Source: Enoplolaimus lenunculus
Lineage: Eukaryota > Nematoda > Enoplea > Enoplida > Thoracostomopsidae
Assembly (NCBI GenBank): GCA_030248215.1
Contig: JASANG010001799.1
Location: forward strand, 1 to 64,000
Reading direction: 5' to 3'
DNA: 64,000 nt
Shown: positions 46,226 to 58,421 of the stretch, piece after piece
How the letters are laid out: each line of letters starts with the position of its first letter
How positions within the stretch are numbered: position 1 is the first letter of the stretch
The notes under the pieces: model-generated
What the model was told of the DNA's origin: nothing
Databases searched by the model: none
The model's input: only the letters and a program-made list of their open reading frames with translations
Made by a program: the position numbers and the translations under genes

Positions 46226-46408
46226 TGCTTTAACTGAGTCGAATTGTTGTTGAATTAAAAATGTATATAGAATAATTTGTCATTAAGAACAGTCATCGTT
46301 ATTCATAAAACCTTAGTTCATTTTGAAGGTCTACTTCGGAAACTAGTCCTACTATATTATACCTTTAAACTACTGGTATCAAATTAATTTTCCACTTTTC
46401 CCATCGAG

Positions 46409-46574
46409 CTCGTAACCAGACTGGCTCAGAAAGGTTCAGCCTCCTCCTGGAAGAAATTTGCCCCTCTCCGTAGAAAATTTTCAACCTTGCTTGCAAGTCA
46501 TCGAAAACATCTTGTATACCCATCCTGAACACTGTTTACCCCACCCCCTCAAGTAAGTGAGCTGGTCACAGGCC
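46409..46574 (+). mobile_element. MITE-like element, family B
   Basis: CTCGTAACCAGACTGGCTCA to GTGAGCTGGTCACAGGCC with AAAATTTTCAACCTTGCTTG in the body. Confidence 0.75.
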
Positions 46575-48886
46575 TGCTTTCCACCCTAACCATGTGAAAC
46601 TCCAGTCCAATGTTGTCTAAGACGTCACAAGATACAAACTTTACTGGAAACTTAAAGTACACTTGTCCTGCGTTTACCCATGGTTAAACAATAAATAGCA
46701 ACATTGAGAAATATTAATAGTAAAACAAACAAAACTAATGGATGTCGTCATTCTGAAACTGCCGAAGCAGCTTTTGAGGTCACGGGAGCCGGTTCGTGAG
46801 AAAATATCCAGACGGGTTTTGGTTTGACCCCTCACGTAACTGCTGTGGTTTGAATTTTAACCCTGCTCAACATAATTGATCTCGTTTAAGGGGTTTTCCC
46901 CTATTTCCGTTTTGTGAAGTACATAAACATGTACTACTTAGATACAGAGAGTAAATTGGAAAAGCCGGATTATATCCTGGGGATAGACTGACAGTTCTGT
47001 AGGAACTAGGAACGCAAACGGGTCTAAACCTTTTATTTGATTGTGCTTCGGACTACTATTTTTCTCAATTTATTATATAAAAGGTATGGCCCCAGAACCT
47101 GGCCTCGGCCACGGCACCGGGGCCAGTACGTTATTTGCAATAACCACCATGAAAATGATTAACATTACATATTTTTTCTGTCATACAAGCAATGTAAATG
47201 TTTGCATGTACCCGTGTACCTACATTCGCAATCTTTATTGGGTACAATAACGCTGGAAAACCTGACAAAGATAACCAGTGTTATTTCACCGGCGTAACAC
47301 TATATATCAGCATATTTCTATTCCTAAAGCTAAGCCTAAACTTCAGCGTAAAAATAAGTCTGTAACTAAGCCCCAAAACCTAAGCAAAAATAATAGCCTT
47401 AATCATAGCAATTTCTATTTATGGTACTTACGGAAAACTGGATGCCCTTGAAACGAACATAGGCCATACAAATATTACAACTGACCGCAACGCTACAAAA
47501 CATAGTACAATGAAACAGGGTCCTTGTTATTAGCTACGTTTTGACATTTGAATGCAATCTAGTATTAGATTTGAATTCATTAACATAGATATTAGATTAT
47601 TCAGCTCCGGCTCCGTCATCTTATGGTAGCCGTTTGCACCTTGATATATATGAAAACACGTACTTTTTGTAGAAATTACAACCATGCTGGCGTGGTAACT
47701 CATTTTAATTATCCACGCCTTCAGTGCCACTTTGCTCGAAATATTGAGCTCTCAACCCAATAAACAGATGGGTAATCTTTAGATTAAATGCCGAATGGTG
47801 TTTAAACGAAGGACTGGTTTATAGCGTAAATTTAACGGAAACTCGAAATTTGCCTATATTTAGACGCCTTTGTCTTTAAAGTGATACTATATACTTAAAA
47901 CCGTTAGCATAGTTGGACTGAATAGGGTTTAATGAACACCAGAAATTGGTAATTTGTTGATATTTCTAGCTTTCGACGACACTTGTAGCAGAATGTAGCT
48001 ATCATTTCATTTCGGGAAGGTATAGCCTAGCACGCTTCATATGGCACGTTATGTAATAAAAAATGGTCTGGATTTTTTATTTTGGATTTTACCGAAAGAG
48101 ACAGCTGCCAACGAAAGATTTTATTACGCCAAGTAATAGGTGTAGCACGGCTATGCGTTCCTTCAAAATACGAACACACGGTGCTGCGATGAGTCAAGTG
48201 AGGCGAGTGCGTGCACAGAATCTTCGCTGTCGCGTTTTGTATATAGATAAGAAAATAACCCGTGCTACAACTGAATTCTATCACAATCTCAGAACAAACA
48301 ATCTTTGTTTTCTAATAAAGTCGTTAATTCAACCGACCGCGTAGCAGAGGGGCCAGCAATTGCACAAACCAAAAAGAATTTGTTGGTCACCCCCGGAAAA
48401 TTTTTAGACCCACTCGTAAGACCTGGGAACTCGCTACACAACAATCCTAGGCTTCTATGATAGTCATTTAATGCTAAGGGAGCTAATGGAGAAAACCTCG
48501 GCCCCGAAAAGATATTTCAAATGACGGATTGTTGCTACAACCAGAGGCGGGTCCAAAAATTTCTGACGGGGGGCGGGCTGGCAAATGTTATGGAACGCAA
48601 AACTTGTAAGGTAGGGACCTAATCATTTTATCACCAAAAAAGTTTATGAGGGGAGAAAATTGCAAGGCAGAAACCTTACCATTTTATCACGCGAACTCAA
48701 TCCCATTTCATTCCTGCTAAAAAATTTCAGCTTGGACGCATTGTACAACACTACACTGCAAAAAATAGTGAGTCAAATTGACTCTCTCCGAAATAGGCTT
48801 TTCTGGACTACACAAACTGAGTCAAATTCGACTCCGCCAGAGTCAAATTGAACTCAATGAACCGTACGTCGTGCCGAATAGTTTAC

Positions 48887-49257
48887 TACTGTAGTGACCC
48901 GAAAATTAACAGGGGGAGACTGACATTTAATTGGCCTCTCCAGAGGAGGGTTCCCTATCTTTTATTTGGTTACGGACTGTTATGTCTTTTTAACCCCCGA
49001 TCCTCCACCCTTCGTTACTCATGGTTACACTTAGGAATGTACTTTCAAAACTTAGGTATGCTTAAAGTTTCGAACTCAACTTTATTTGGGCCCGGAATTT
49101 ATGCACTACAGTTAGGGACAATTTTATTTATAGACTCTAGGGTTTAGGGGCTCTATTCGCTTACGGACTCTTATTAGGGTACGGACTCGTATTTATTGGG
49201 ACTCAAAATGGGGACCCCCTCTTATTACCACCCCCGCTTATTCGGGTCACTACAGTA
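48887..49257 (-). mobile_element. MITE-like element, family C
   Basis: TACTGTAGTGACCCGAAAAT at the left and TATTCGGGTCACTACAGTA at the right: almost perfect inverted ends flanked by TA. Confidence 0.9.
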
Positions 49258-50289
49258 AATATAACTCTCTCTGTTTTGAGATAACAATTGCTGGTTGCGG
49301 ACCTGACTGAGATAGGCGCTACATACAGCTGAAAATACCGCTATTGAACTCAAAGCAACCTGTATTAAACAAGATCATCTTATATAATATGCTCTACTAT
49401 GTCAAGCAGAATACACAGAATCAGCATTTTATATAAACAATAGACAAATATAACACATTTTGGGTTCGTTTTTCAATTGAAAATTAATTAAAAATGCTAT
49501 GGATTTAAAGAAAATAAAATGGTGAATAAAATCAGCCTTGAAAACACGCCATTATATACTAAAAAAGATGTTTTGCTACGTTGGGTTAGAAAAAAGATAT
49601 GGGTAGTGGTTCGGAATTTGTTTTGATTCCTCTTGCTACAGCGCCGTGGCAAATGGGGTGTGGTTCCTGTGTTTGGCAGATTCCGTTGTCTGTGCCAACG
49701 GATAATTTTTTGGGAATAAAAGAAATTTCATGGTATCAAAATTGTCTGCACTCTAAATGACCTGTTTGTGGTGTGTTTATGATGAATTTTGCGCAGCTTT
49801 ATTGTGAGAAATGCATTTAATATTTGCAAATAAAACAAATTCGGTTTGGACGACACGAGACTCGAGTGTATGCGCCAAAAAACTGGTATAATTTTATTGG
49901 CTCGCTTGTGTATATTCTCATACGTAAACCTTCCTTGCAGTTTTTCATTTTTATATTCAATATGTTTCATGAATACTATTTTAAAATGTGAAATCTTCTA
50001 TATTACTTCCAGATTCTCCCTGGTAACCTAAAATATATTACAGTATTAAGATCGTATACTGAAACACAAATCATCACACATAGGTGATCCAACGGACACG
50101 TAGATAAACTAAAAGGCCACATACCACCTATTCACCAAATTGAAAGATTTTGGCCCCTTTTAACATGTTGTGCTGCTGATAGCAAAAAACATTGTAGAGT
50201 AAATTTCACAAATCAACTGAAATCATCGATATAGCAACAATCTCTCAGAGGACTTCATAATGAAAATTAGAATAAAAATAGAATATTTT

Positions 50290-50430
50290 CAAATATATAT
50301 TTGTGTATCTAAATTATATGTTACATATGTACATATCTTACATTTAATCATATATCTATGTATATATATATAATATATATACTATATACATTTACATATG
50401 TTTAATATATATATAATATTTTATGTAATC
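50290..50430. repeat. AT dinucleotide-rich tract
   Basis: Runs of TATATATATA and ATATATAATA interspersed with ACATATGT; low complexity. Confidence 0.9.
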
Positions 50431-51189
50431 TGAAAAGCAGAGTTGTTTTGCCTCACATTTTGCGTGAAAACTGTTACTTTTAGCTTTTGCAAGTGGTTAG
50501 AATTTGTGTTTGCGATATTTATTGCGTGTTTATACATCACAAACGCGGCAAAGAAATGCGAAAATAAGGGTGTTGTTCGCATAAAAATATCGGCAACAGA
50601 AACAAACAACATATCGTAAGTTTTGATGATTGCAAAATTGCTAAGTGCAAGTGTGACTTTTTAGAAAAGGTTTGCTGCTGGAATTTTGTTTGATTATGTC
50701 GGATTCAAATCAATAGAAGACATAATGTGGCGGTAGTTGAAAGAAGGAGCGGGTGGACATTCAATCTCAATTTTTCGCTTACACCTTTGACTATGAGGTC
50801 AATCCTCAGCACGAACAGTGTCATTTTCAGAGCGGGTGGAGGCTTTAATTATTGCTGACCAGCAACCCAACCGTGTTGAAAGTTTTGCGATGCAAATTGT
50901 TCATCCGAAACTCAAAGTGTCTTATTTATAACAAATAGTTGAAAAACTTTACAGATTCGTCGCTGTAGCTCATTAATATGTTGCTGTGAATAAGTCATTT
51001 TCAATTTCAAGATGGCGCCCGAGTAGTTTACCTCCAGCCAAAAATGGAGTCGACCCATTTTGGATTTTAAGATATGGTTATGCTTACATATGGTTGGATA
51101 CTTTGCAAATTATGCTACAGCTTACCCTAGAGACCGCCCAATCCGTTCAACGTTATTGTGACACAATACAAACCCTTGGCTGGGTTACT

Positions 51190-51475
51190 AAAACCCTACT
51201 TAAGTAAAACTTAGTATTTAAGCACGTGCTAAGAAATTACTTAACCATTTTGTTGTTTTAAAATCGTACTTAAGTGAATGCTTTAAGTCACTGACTATAT
51301 ATTTCAAATATTACAAAAGAACCGTTCAAGTAAACTAACCCAAATAGAATTGAAATTTGTTGTTACCGCAATGGCTCACATTTGGTGTTTTTGTTTTTGC
51401 TCAAAAATTTAAGTATTTACTTCAAGTCTGCGACTTAAGCAATTACGTGAAATAAGTAAATACTTAAGAAAGATT
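51190..51475. repeat. TTAAGTA-rich inverted element
   Basis: CTTAAGTAAAACTTAGTATT at the left and GTAAATACTTAAG at the right, with AAGTATTTACTTCAAG inside; loosely inverted ends, about 285 bp, possibly a decayed MITE. Confidence 0.4.
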
Positions 51476-53864
51476 TCAGAAACACAGCATTGGTCAGGTA
51501 GTGTTAATTATGAGAAACTCACAGCAATATGTGCAAGCGAAGTAATGCCCAACTTACTGTGTACAATGGGTCATCCATACACACATTTGTAAAAAATGTC
51601 CCTCCCTTTTGGGTACCCACGTTGTCCGTACACACACTATTTATTCACTGCCTTAAATTTCAATATGTCATTGTCTGAACTTGTAGACAATTAATATAGT
51701 CTAGGAGTCAGCATTAGTTGGTCCTGACCACTTTGTAATCCCTCGGAAGCGACTGAGCAATTTACTCTGGCAAGTACACCTATGAAGCTGTCCCTTGCCT
51801 CAAGCTTGAATGTGTATTTTGATGGTGTTGCGAATAGAGATGGTTTAATATTTTTTTACATCTTCGTGTGTATTTAAGTGTCATCCTCTTGTAGCTGACT
51901 AGAAATGATAACCGCGTACGCATGTGACGCTGCTATCAGAATATATGCTGGCTTGTCGAAATTCGAAATATTCTGAAAAGTTTTCAATTACTATCTATAA
52001 ACAGTGAGAAAACTAAACATATCAACATTCATTGCCTACGCATAAACCACCATTTTAGTTCAGTGGACGCCTGATCCGATCCGTAGCCGGTTCAGCTAGC
52101 TGGGTGGGGAGAACACCGTAAATTCTTGTGGGTTGATTTCGAGTTAATTCCACTCATTCTTATGCGGGATTCACGTTATAAATGGGGCGGTGCGGAACAC
52201 GTTTTGTCCCATGTTGATTTGACATCAACAAAAATGTGATCTAAATGGCGGATATGACGACGAAATGTGGATACCGCGTGTTATTGGCTTACAAATCCCT
52301 TGATCTTAAATGATCATCGCATACAAATACGCATGTGTCACGTGATAAAGACTGGACATTTATGCATTTATGCGAATATCAATTTGACATTCTAAAATTC
52401 TTCCCAATATCACATGGTATGCAGGACAATGTAATTTGCGCACACTAATAAAATTGCACGATTACGAATGTTTAATTACCTGCTATTTTTGTGTTTGCAG
52501 TCCCTAAACATATTCCAAGTACAAGTAATTCAAATTTCAAATTTTAGTATCATATGACATTCTACAGAACATTCAGGCTAGTATACCACAACCTTGCATA
52601 CATTTTCAAACGTTACATGATATTGACAGATAATATTCCAAATATCATACTATTGCAGTACAAACAGTGAATGTCTCATCGGCATAGCACACGATTCAAC
52701 TGTTTTGAATTTGATAGCGGACGTGCAGACAAAAGGAAAACGTGTTCCATGTTGCCCCAGGTATAACTTGAACCCCACATTGGTTAATTAATAAACTTAT
52801 CCGGAATTAACTCAACTCAGAGTGAGAACCAACTTAACTCATTTCTAGGAAACCCAGAATTGTCCTAGAAGTACTGAGCACCAGTGGTCCCCCTCTTGTA
52901 AACACGTCAGCATAAATTGTAAGTTATATACTTACATATTGCATGTGTAAATCACTTTGTCTCAACTAAAATATACTTATCAAGTAGGTTGATTATGAAC
53001 CAAAATGAATTTTTGAAAACCAACGCTGCGAACAACGCCTTCTTTTGGCATCCCCTGTCTCTGTTGCTTTGGTCCTATATGTCACGTTTGTCACTGGTAC
53101 CCAATAGCTCCAAAATCGTCTTGGGAAAACAAAACCAAAGACCAGCTTTGACCACAACAAGAAAGATATGATCGAAAATGAAAACAATTTCTGAAAATTG
53201 ACTATTTTCGATACTCGACTCCCCTCGTGTGTTTACTGGTCTTATTGTTCCTCACGAGTCTGTTTAGGTTGACCACCTCATAAGTATTGAGGTTGTTGTG
53301 ACCAGTATGATGTAAATAGAAAACAAACAGGGACGATAGCTATAAAGCAACGATACAGCTGGTTTTCATATATTAAAGCAATATAATTGGGTAACAGGAG
53401 TGTCCTTTTGACTCCGATAAAAAATTGATATCCGACTAGCACAATATTTTCTAATTTTTAAAAAATTCTGCCTTTTTTGTATATTAGTGTAATTTGATTA
53501 GGTTCGAATTTTGCTTTGTTCTTGGTTTTACGGGTCCCGCTCGAGCCAAATTTGTTGACCTCCAGTTGCACTTTTGCCCATATATTCTCAAATGCGTGTA
53601 GCACCTATTATAGCAATTGGTGACAGATCTTGTAGTTTCGAACCTTAGAATATTTAGGTTTGAAATTCAGCACCTTTTCTGCTTCAATTTACGCTACTTC
53701 TGATCAAATTTTGAAATCTGCAAGTGCAGGAGCGTTTAGTTTGAAACACACATTGGAGAATACGGCCATTGTCATAGGTGTAGTGTATGTATAGTAGTTT
53801 AAGATGCGATGCGTTGAGTATAGAAACAAAGTACTTAAACATTTTATAAACAATTCAAGTTTTC

Positions 53865-54304
53865 TACTATAGTGACCCGAATCAGAGGGAGGTAAAAAGG
53901 GGGTCCTCAGTTTGAGTCACAATCAATAGAAGTGTGTATTCCTAATTAGAGTCCGAAAGCGGATAGAGCCCCTAAACCCTTATTATAGTCCATAAATGCC
54001 AATTTTTCCCAATTATAGCGCGTAAATGACTCCAGGACCAAATAAAGTTGAGTTCGAAACTTTAAAGCGTGCTTAAGTTTTTAACCTGACATTTTCGCTC
54101 AAGCTATGGACACAAGACAAATAAACGTTTAATTCAACGGATAGTTGCAACATATATATACTGAATATATCAGTATCGAAGGGCGGCGGAGGGTGGGTTG
54201 TAACTAAATAAATAACAGTCCGTAACTGAATAACGGGGGCGAGGGTACCCTCTGCAGAAGCCAAATAAATATCAGTTCCTCCTCTTATTCGGGTCACTAC
54301 AGTA
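53865..54304 (+). mobile_element. MITE-like element, family C
   Basis: TACTATAGTGACCCGAATCA to ATTCGGGTCACTACAGTA; 440 bp, same orientation as the copy at 17.9 kb. Confidence 0.9.
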
Positions 54305-56597
54305 TTCGAATTATATAAATCCCGTGTATGCGTTACCTATCTGAGGTGTACCGCAACACACCACTTCGAAAACACAGCAGCTTAAAAAAATCAGGTACAC
54401 TTGCATATCTAAAAACCATCATCTGCTATTGTGTACAAACAAACATAATAGTCAACAGTTGTCCTAAATGCACTTTAAATGCTTAAGCGTCTGGTCAAGT
54501 GCACGCAACCAATCTTAAAGGAAACATTTGATCATATGTCTGCTTCAGCAGGAGCATAGCAAATCGCTATCCAGTTTCAGTGAACCGTAAAATCTTTCAA
54601 AATATTGTATTTATGCTGCTCTGGCCGAAGGGATGAATTTAAATATGACAAAGCTATGGCCGCAGGTTCCATAAAATTGCAGACGCCATTTTAAATATCT
54701 ACTAGGCGTAAATGTTTTAGGGAATATCTGTCTTATATATAGGTGCATTGGAATATATGTTTCAGCCAGCGAAAATCGGCCTCCACTACCAATTTACGGG
54801 AAGCATAAAGCGTATTGTCAGATCTTGATCCCAGCGGTGGTATAGAATTTTGTGGTGCAGAAGGCTGTGCGCTCAGTCGGAGTACAGAAACAAATATTAA
54901 TTTTTCGAAACTAAGCATGCAGAAATTTTACTTGAAGCTAAACTGTGATTGGCGTATTTAGCGTATCACACAGTTTTGTTTTTCGGTAACATGAGTGGGC
55001 CCAACGTGTTAGCAAAGTGCATCATGTTAACTATAAGGCCCTGTCCATCCGGAAGTATTATACAGTCGGCAGTTGCTCGAGTTCGCTTGTTTCAAAATCT
55101 ATCAAATGGCAGGGTGAAACAAACGGAATTCGGGTTCCGGTTGGAAAATTGTTCGGTTTACAGTAATAAATCAGGTTTCATTTTACCGGAATTCTCCGGT
55201 ATTTTCGGTATTGAAAATTTTTCTCGTTAGAAAATTAATACAAAAATTGACACATAATCCTAAATTTATTTTTGTATAAATTTGTTGATCATGTATTGAT
55301 AAAATGTTTAATTTGTGACACACTCAAAATTATTTAATAAGCTTCCAAACACGATTTCGATTGGAAAATGCGGTCTTAAACATGAAGGTTTGCCAACAAG
55401 CCTTGTTAAATTTGTCATCTAAAGATTTGGTACGACTCTGCGCTAACAGAGGTATACCACTTGCTTTTGTATGAATTTCATGTGGAGCTTAAATTTCAGG
55501 TCTATCCGAATGTTCGGACTATTCAAGGGTTTTTAATGACTTGCAAGCCAGGTTGAACATTTTCTAGGGGAGACCAAAATTGCCCCCTCCCTTGGCTGCG
55601 GATCCGATTCAGGACAAAAACTAGAATGCGCATCGTCATTTAACTAAAGATTCTCTGAAATTCACTAATGAAGGCAAATTTCACTTCTAATAAAAATAAG
55701 GATCTACAAAACACTAAAATTAAATAAATCTGTTACTTCGCATTGCTAAAACAGTTTTCATATTAAAAGCTAAAATAGCTTTTAAATACAGTTTTTCGGT
55801 AACAAATATCTTTTGTTTTCCGGTTACGGTTCCGATATATTTAAAAATTTCAATTCGCGTATTGTATACATCCAGTTGCACTCTGCTAACTTGCAATAGT
55901 TGGTAGATGCAGTTAAGAATACCGTTCTTTAGTTTTGTATGAGAAAATGAGTTAGCTAGGAGTAGTTTGAAAGTTTCCTAATACTAATATAGAAAATTAT
56001 GTAACGAAGTAAACATGAACGGAAAGTGGGAACTTGGCTGTTATTTGCTTGATCTGAAACCCGATGTGAATATTGCTAACATGTTTCTTGGATGCCTAAG
56101 AAGGTGCGTTTTGCAGTTTTTATAATAGCTAAATTCGGGATGTGCCGATGGCAAAATTTGTGCCGATACCGATGCTGATTCGTATCTTGAAACATACGTA
56201 CGCAAGAGATAACAGTTTTCCTAACCAGACACACTGATATGCGCTCAGAAATGAAACTGATAGCATTCCAACTGACTGTTTTGTGCAGAAAGTGTCTGCA
56301 AGGAAAGCAATATTTTTGCAGTGCCGATGCGGATACTCACGAAAGTGCCTAATATTACCGATGCCGATTAATTGGCACAACCCTGAGAAGTTTGTGATAG
56401 TTGGTTAAGCCAGTGTAAGGTTGTGAGGTCTTACCTTATGACTAAGCAGCTGAAAAAGCGGGCTTCTCGAGCGTGCAGCGAAGCCCTCTTCTCAACCTGC
56501 TTCTATCGTCGACTATATGTTGACCGTATGCTGCCGGCAAGCCTACTATACAATGTGCATTGCATATATTGCATATGCACTAGGGCAAGCATGTCGC

Positions 56598-56672
56598 ACA
56601 TGCTTACACGAACCAGTGACTTTTGGCTAACCGGGCCAACGCTCGTACCAACTGAGCTATCGTGGAATTCCT
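56598..56672 (-). repeat. tRNA-like sequence, probably a SINE head or tRNA pseudogene
   Basis: On the minus strand TAGCTCAGTTGGTACGAGC is a near-perfect box A / D-arm, followed by a 5-bp anticodon stem TTGGC/GCCAA with loop CCGGTTA. Box B (GGTTCGTGT) is degraded and the T-stem does not pair; position 33 is C, not T. Not a working tRNA; more likely the head of a tRNA-derived SINE running to lower coordinates. Confidence 0.5.
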
Positions 56673-56999
56673 TCAACTACTTCTGCTAACTAGTATATGT
56701 GGTGTTTTACCAGTACTGTACAATGTGTATTACGTGTTGACTTTTTATGTGTTGTGTGGCATTCATTCGGGTATTCCATTGTGCAATACCCGCTAGCCAG
56801 GAGTGTCGAATTAGCAAGGTATTCGGTGTGTGTCCGTAATACAATGGGGCTTGTGGGAACCTCAACACTCTGATATAGACGCGGCCGGTTGCAACAGTTT
56901 ACTAAACAACAAGGATAAGTATTATGCTGGAAAATATTAACGCAGTGATTAAACTTTTGCTGATATTTAAATTATCAATTTTTCCTTATACACTCCAAA

Positions 57000-57120
57000 T
57001 TCCGATGCTAATACTAAATAACTCCAGTCAACAACTCCAGAAATACTCCAATAATAACTCCAATTCTCCTTAGCCCTTAACTCTAAATAACACCAGTTTA
57101 CTCCACAACTCCGGTTACGT
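57000..57120 (+). repeat. ACTCCA-type degenerate repeat
   Basis: Repeated AACTCCAG / ACTCCAAT / ACTCCGG words at irregular spacing. Confidence 0.6.
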
Positions 57121-58195
57121 TAATTCCCCGGAACGTGTCCGCAGCATACGTTGCCTACCGCAACCTGCACGACACCCCACGTAACACAACTGTAAGCCGA
57201 AGATGTTCAACCAAAGTCTAAACTCATTTAATACTTTCGCAAATATACACTAAATCTAAAATTTGCACAGCACAAGCAAGGTGAATGAGCTTTTTACACA
57301 GTTGAGAACCAGGTAATGTGTTCATTAATATTGGTACCGACGGTCTCATATAATCCGCTTAAGTTCATTTTCATATGTGTGGAACGTCTGTTATAATAAA
57401 GTTGGTGATAGTTTTGAGAGGATTTTCAATCGTTGCGCCTGTGCCACCCTTTTTAAGTGATAAATAAAGTAAAAAACAAAGTTTGGCGGCGATTTATTAG
57501 TTTAATTCTTTGACTTAAACGGCAATTCTGAGCAGATAAAAAATATTCAAAACTTTTGTTACAAAAATCTTGTTTTATATTTGCTAACGGTTAAAAATTG
57601 TCCGAAACCAAAACGCCTTGGTCTCGGTAGGTTGGGTCGCGGTCTCTCTTTTTCAACCGAGGCTGTGTATTCCTGGGTGATACGACCTTACAATCAGCTG
57701 CTGTGTTTCTGTGCATATATGTGCACCATGTACCATGTGTCGAACCCCAACATACGTGTTTTTATGTCTGTAAGTGTGTTTGTTCCTCTGCGTATTCTGA
57801 TTATGGCTTCTGCATATGTGCTCTTTGTGGCTTTACTTATTGTGCATTAGGTTTTCACCGATGCACCACCTCAGCATGAGCTGGTAGCGGTGTCATCCAC
57901 ATGCGTGAGCCTGTCACAACATTAGGCACAAAAAGAGAACAATTTTACTTTTTCAAAATTAACTCTATCTGGTTTTGTATGAGAATGCTTAGTCTTGTAC
58001 TTGCTCAAATGCAAAAAATATAAGCGTTACGTACCGTTATTGCCGTTTGTTTCAGTAAATAGCTCGCACCGTGGGTTGTGATTGCGAAGACTCACATGTG
58101 ACATGGACGTTTCTTTTCCAAAACTGGCATGCGCGAACCTTATAAATTAACATTGTGAACAATTCCTTCGTATTAGCTTCATTGTTGGCTTGCAG

Positions 58196-58421
58196 CTTAA
58201 CTGTTTTAGGGCTGGTATTGACGACAACGAAGAAGTTAATATCAGGGTGGAGCCAGAAGTTCTCAAGTTGACTACATCGTGTAATGGCAGACAATTGAAT
58301 TCTAGTATTGGTCGAACATCTGGAATAACATTGAAACCAGATACGATAGGCGAATTATCATGGGCTGATGCAACGACTATTCAGTGTCGGGTTACTGTGG
58401 AAACTCTTGTAACTGATATAG
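58196..58421 (+). CDS. UBE3D: UBE3D exon 2
   Basis: Acceptor GGCTTGCAG, donor ATAG|GTAACT. Encodes VNIRVEPEVLKLTTSCNGRQ and IQCRVTVETL, the beta-rich N-terminal part. Confidence 0.8.

Larger units (their letters stand above)
25751..58195. other. Mainly intergenic, repeat-rich region
   Basis: Between the contactin start and UBE3D exon 2 I see no recognisable conserved gene. It contains the MITE-like and simple repeats listed separately, plus isolated exon-like pieces at 28.45, 29.4, 30.0-30.2, 31.1, 36.3-36.7, 40.5-40.9 and 45.4 kb. Missing 5' exons of UBE3D and of the 40.5-kb gene may also lie here. Confidence 0.5.

Noticed and set aside
50986-51207. 73-codon ORF beginning MNKSFSISRWRP
   Set aside because: Reads like ordinary repeat-derived sequence beside a TTAAGTA-rich element; no supporting signals.
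57581-57850. 89-codon plus-strand ORF as UBE3D exon 1
   Set aside because: No similarity to the UBE3D start, and no donor in phase 0 leading to 58196.
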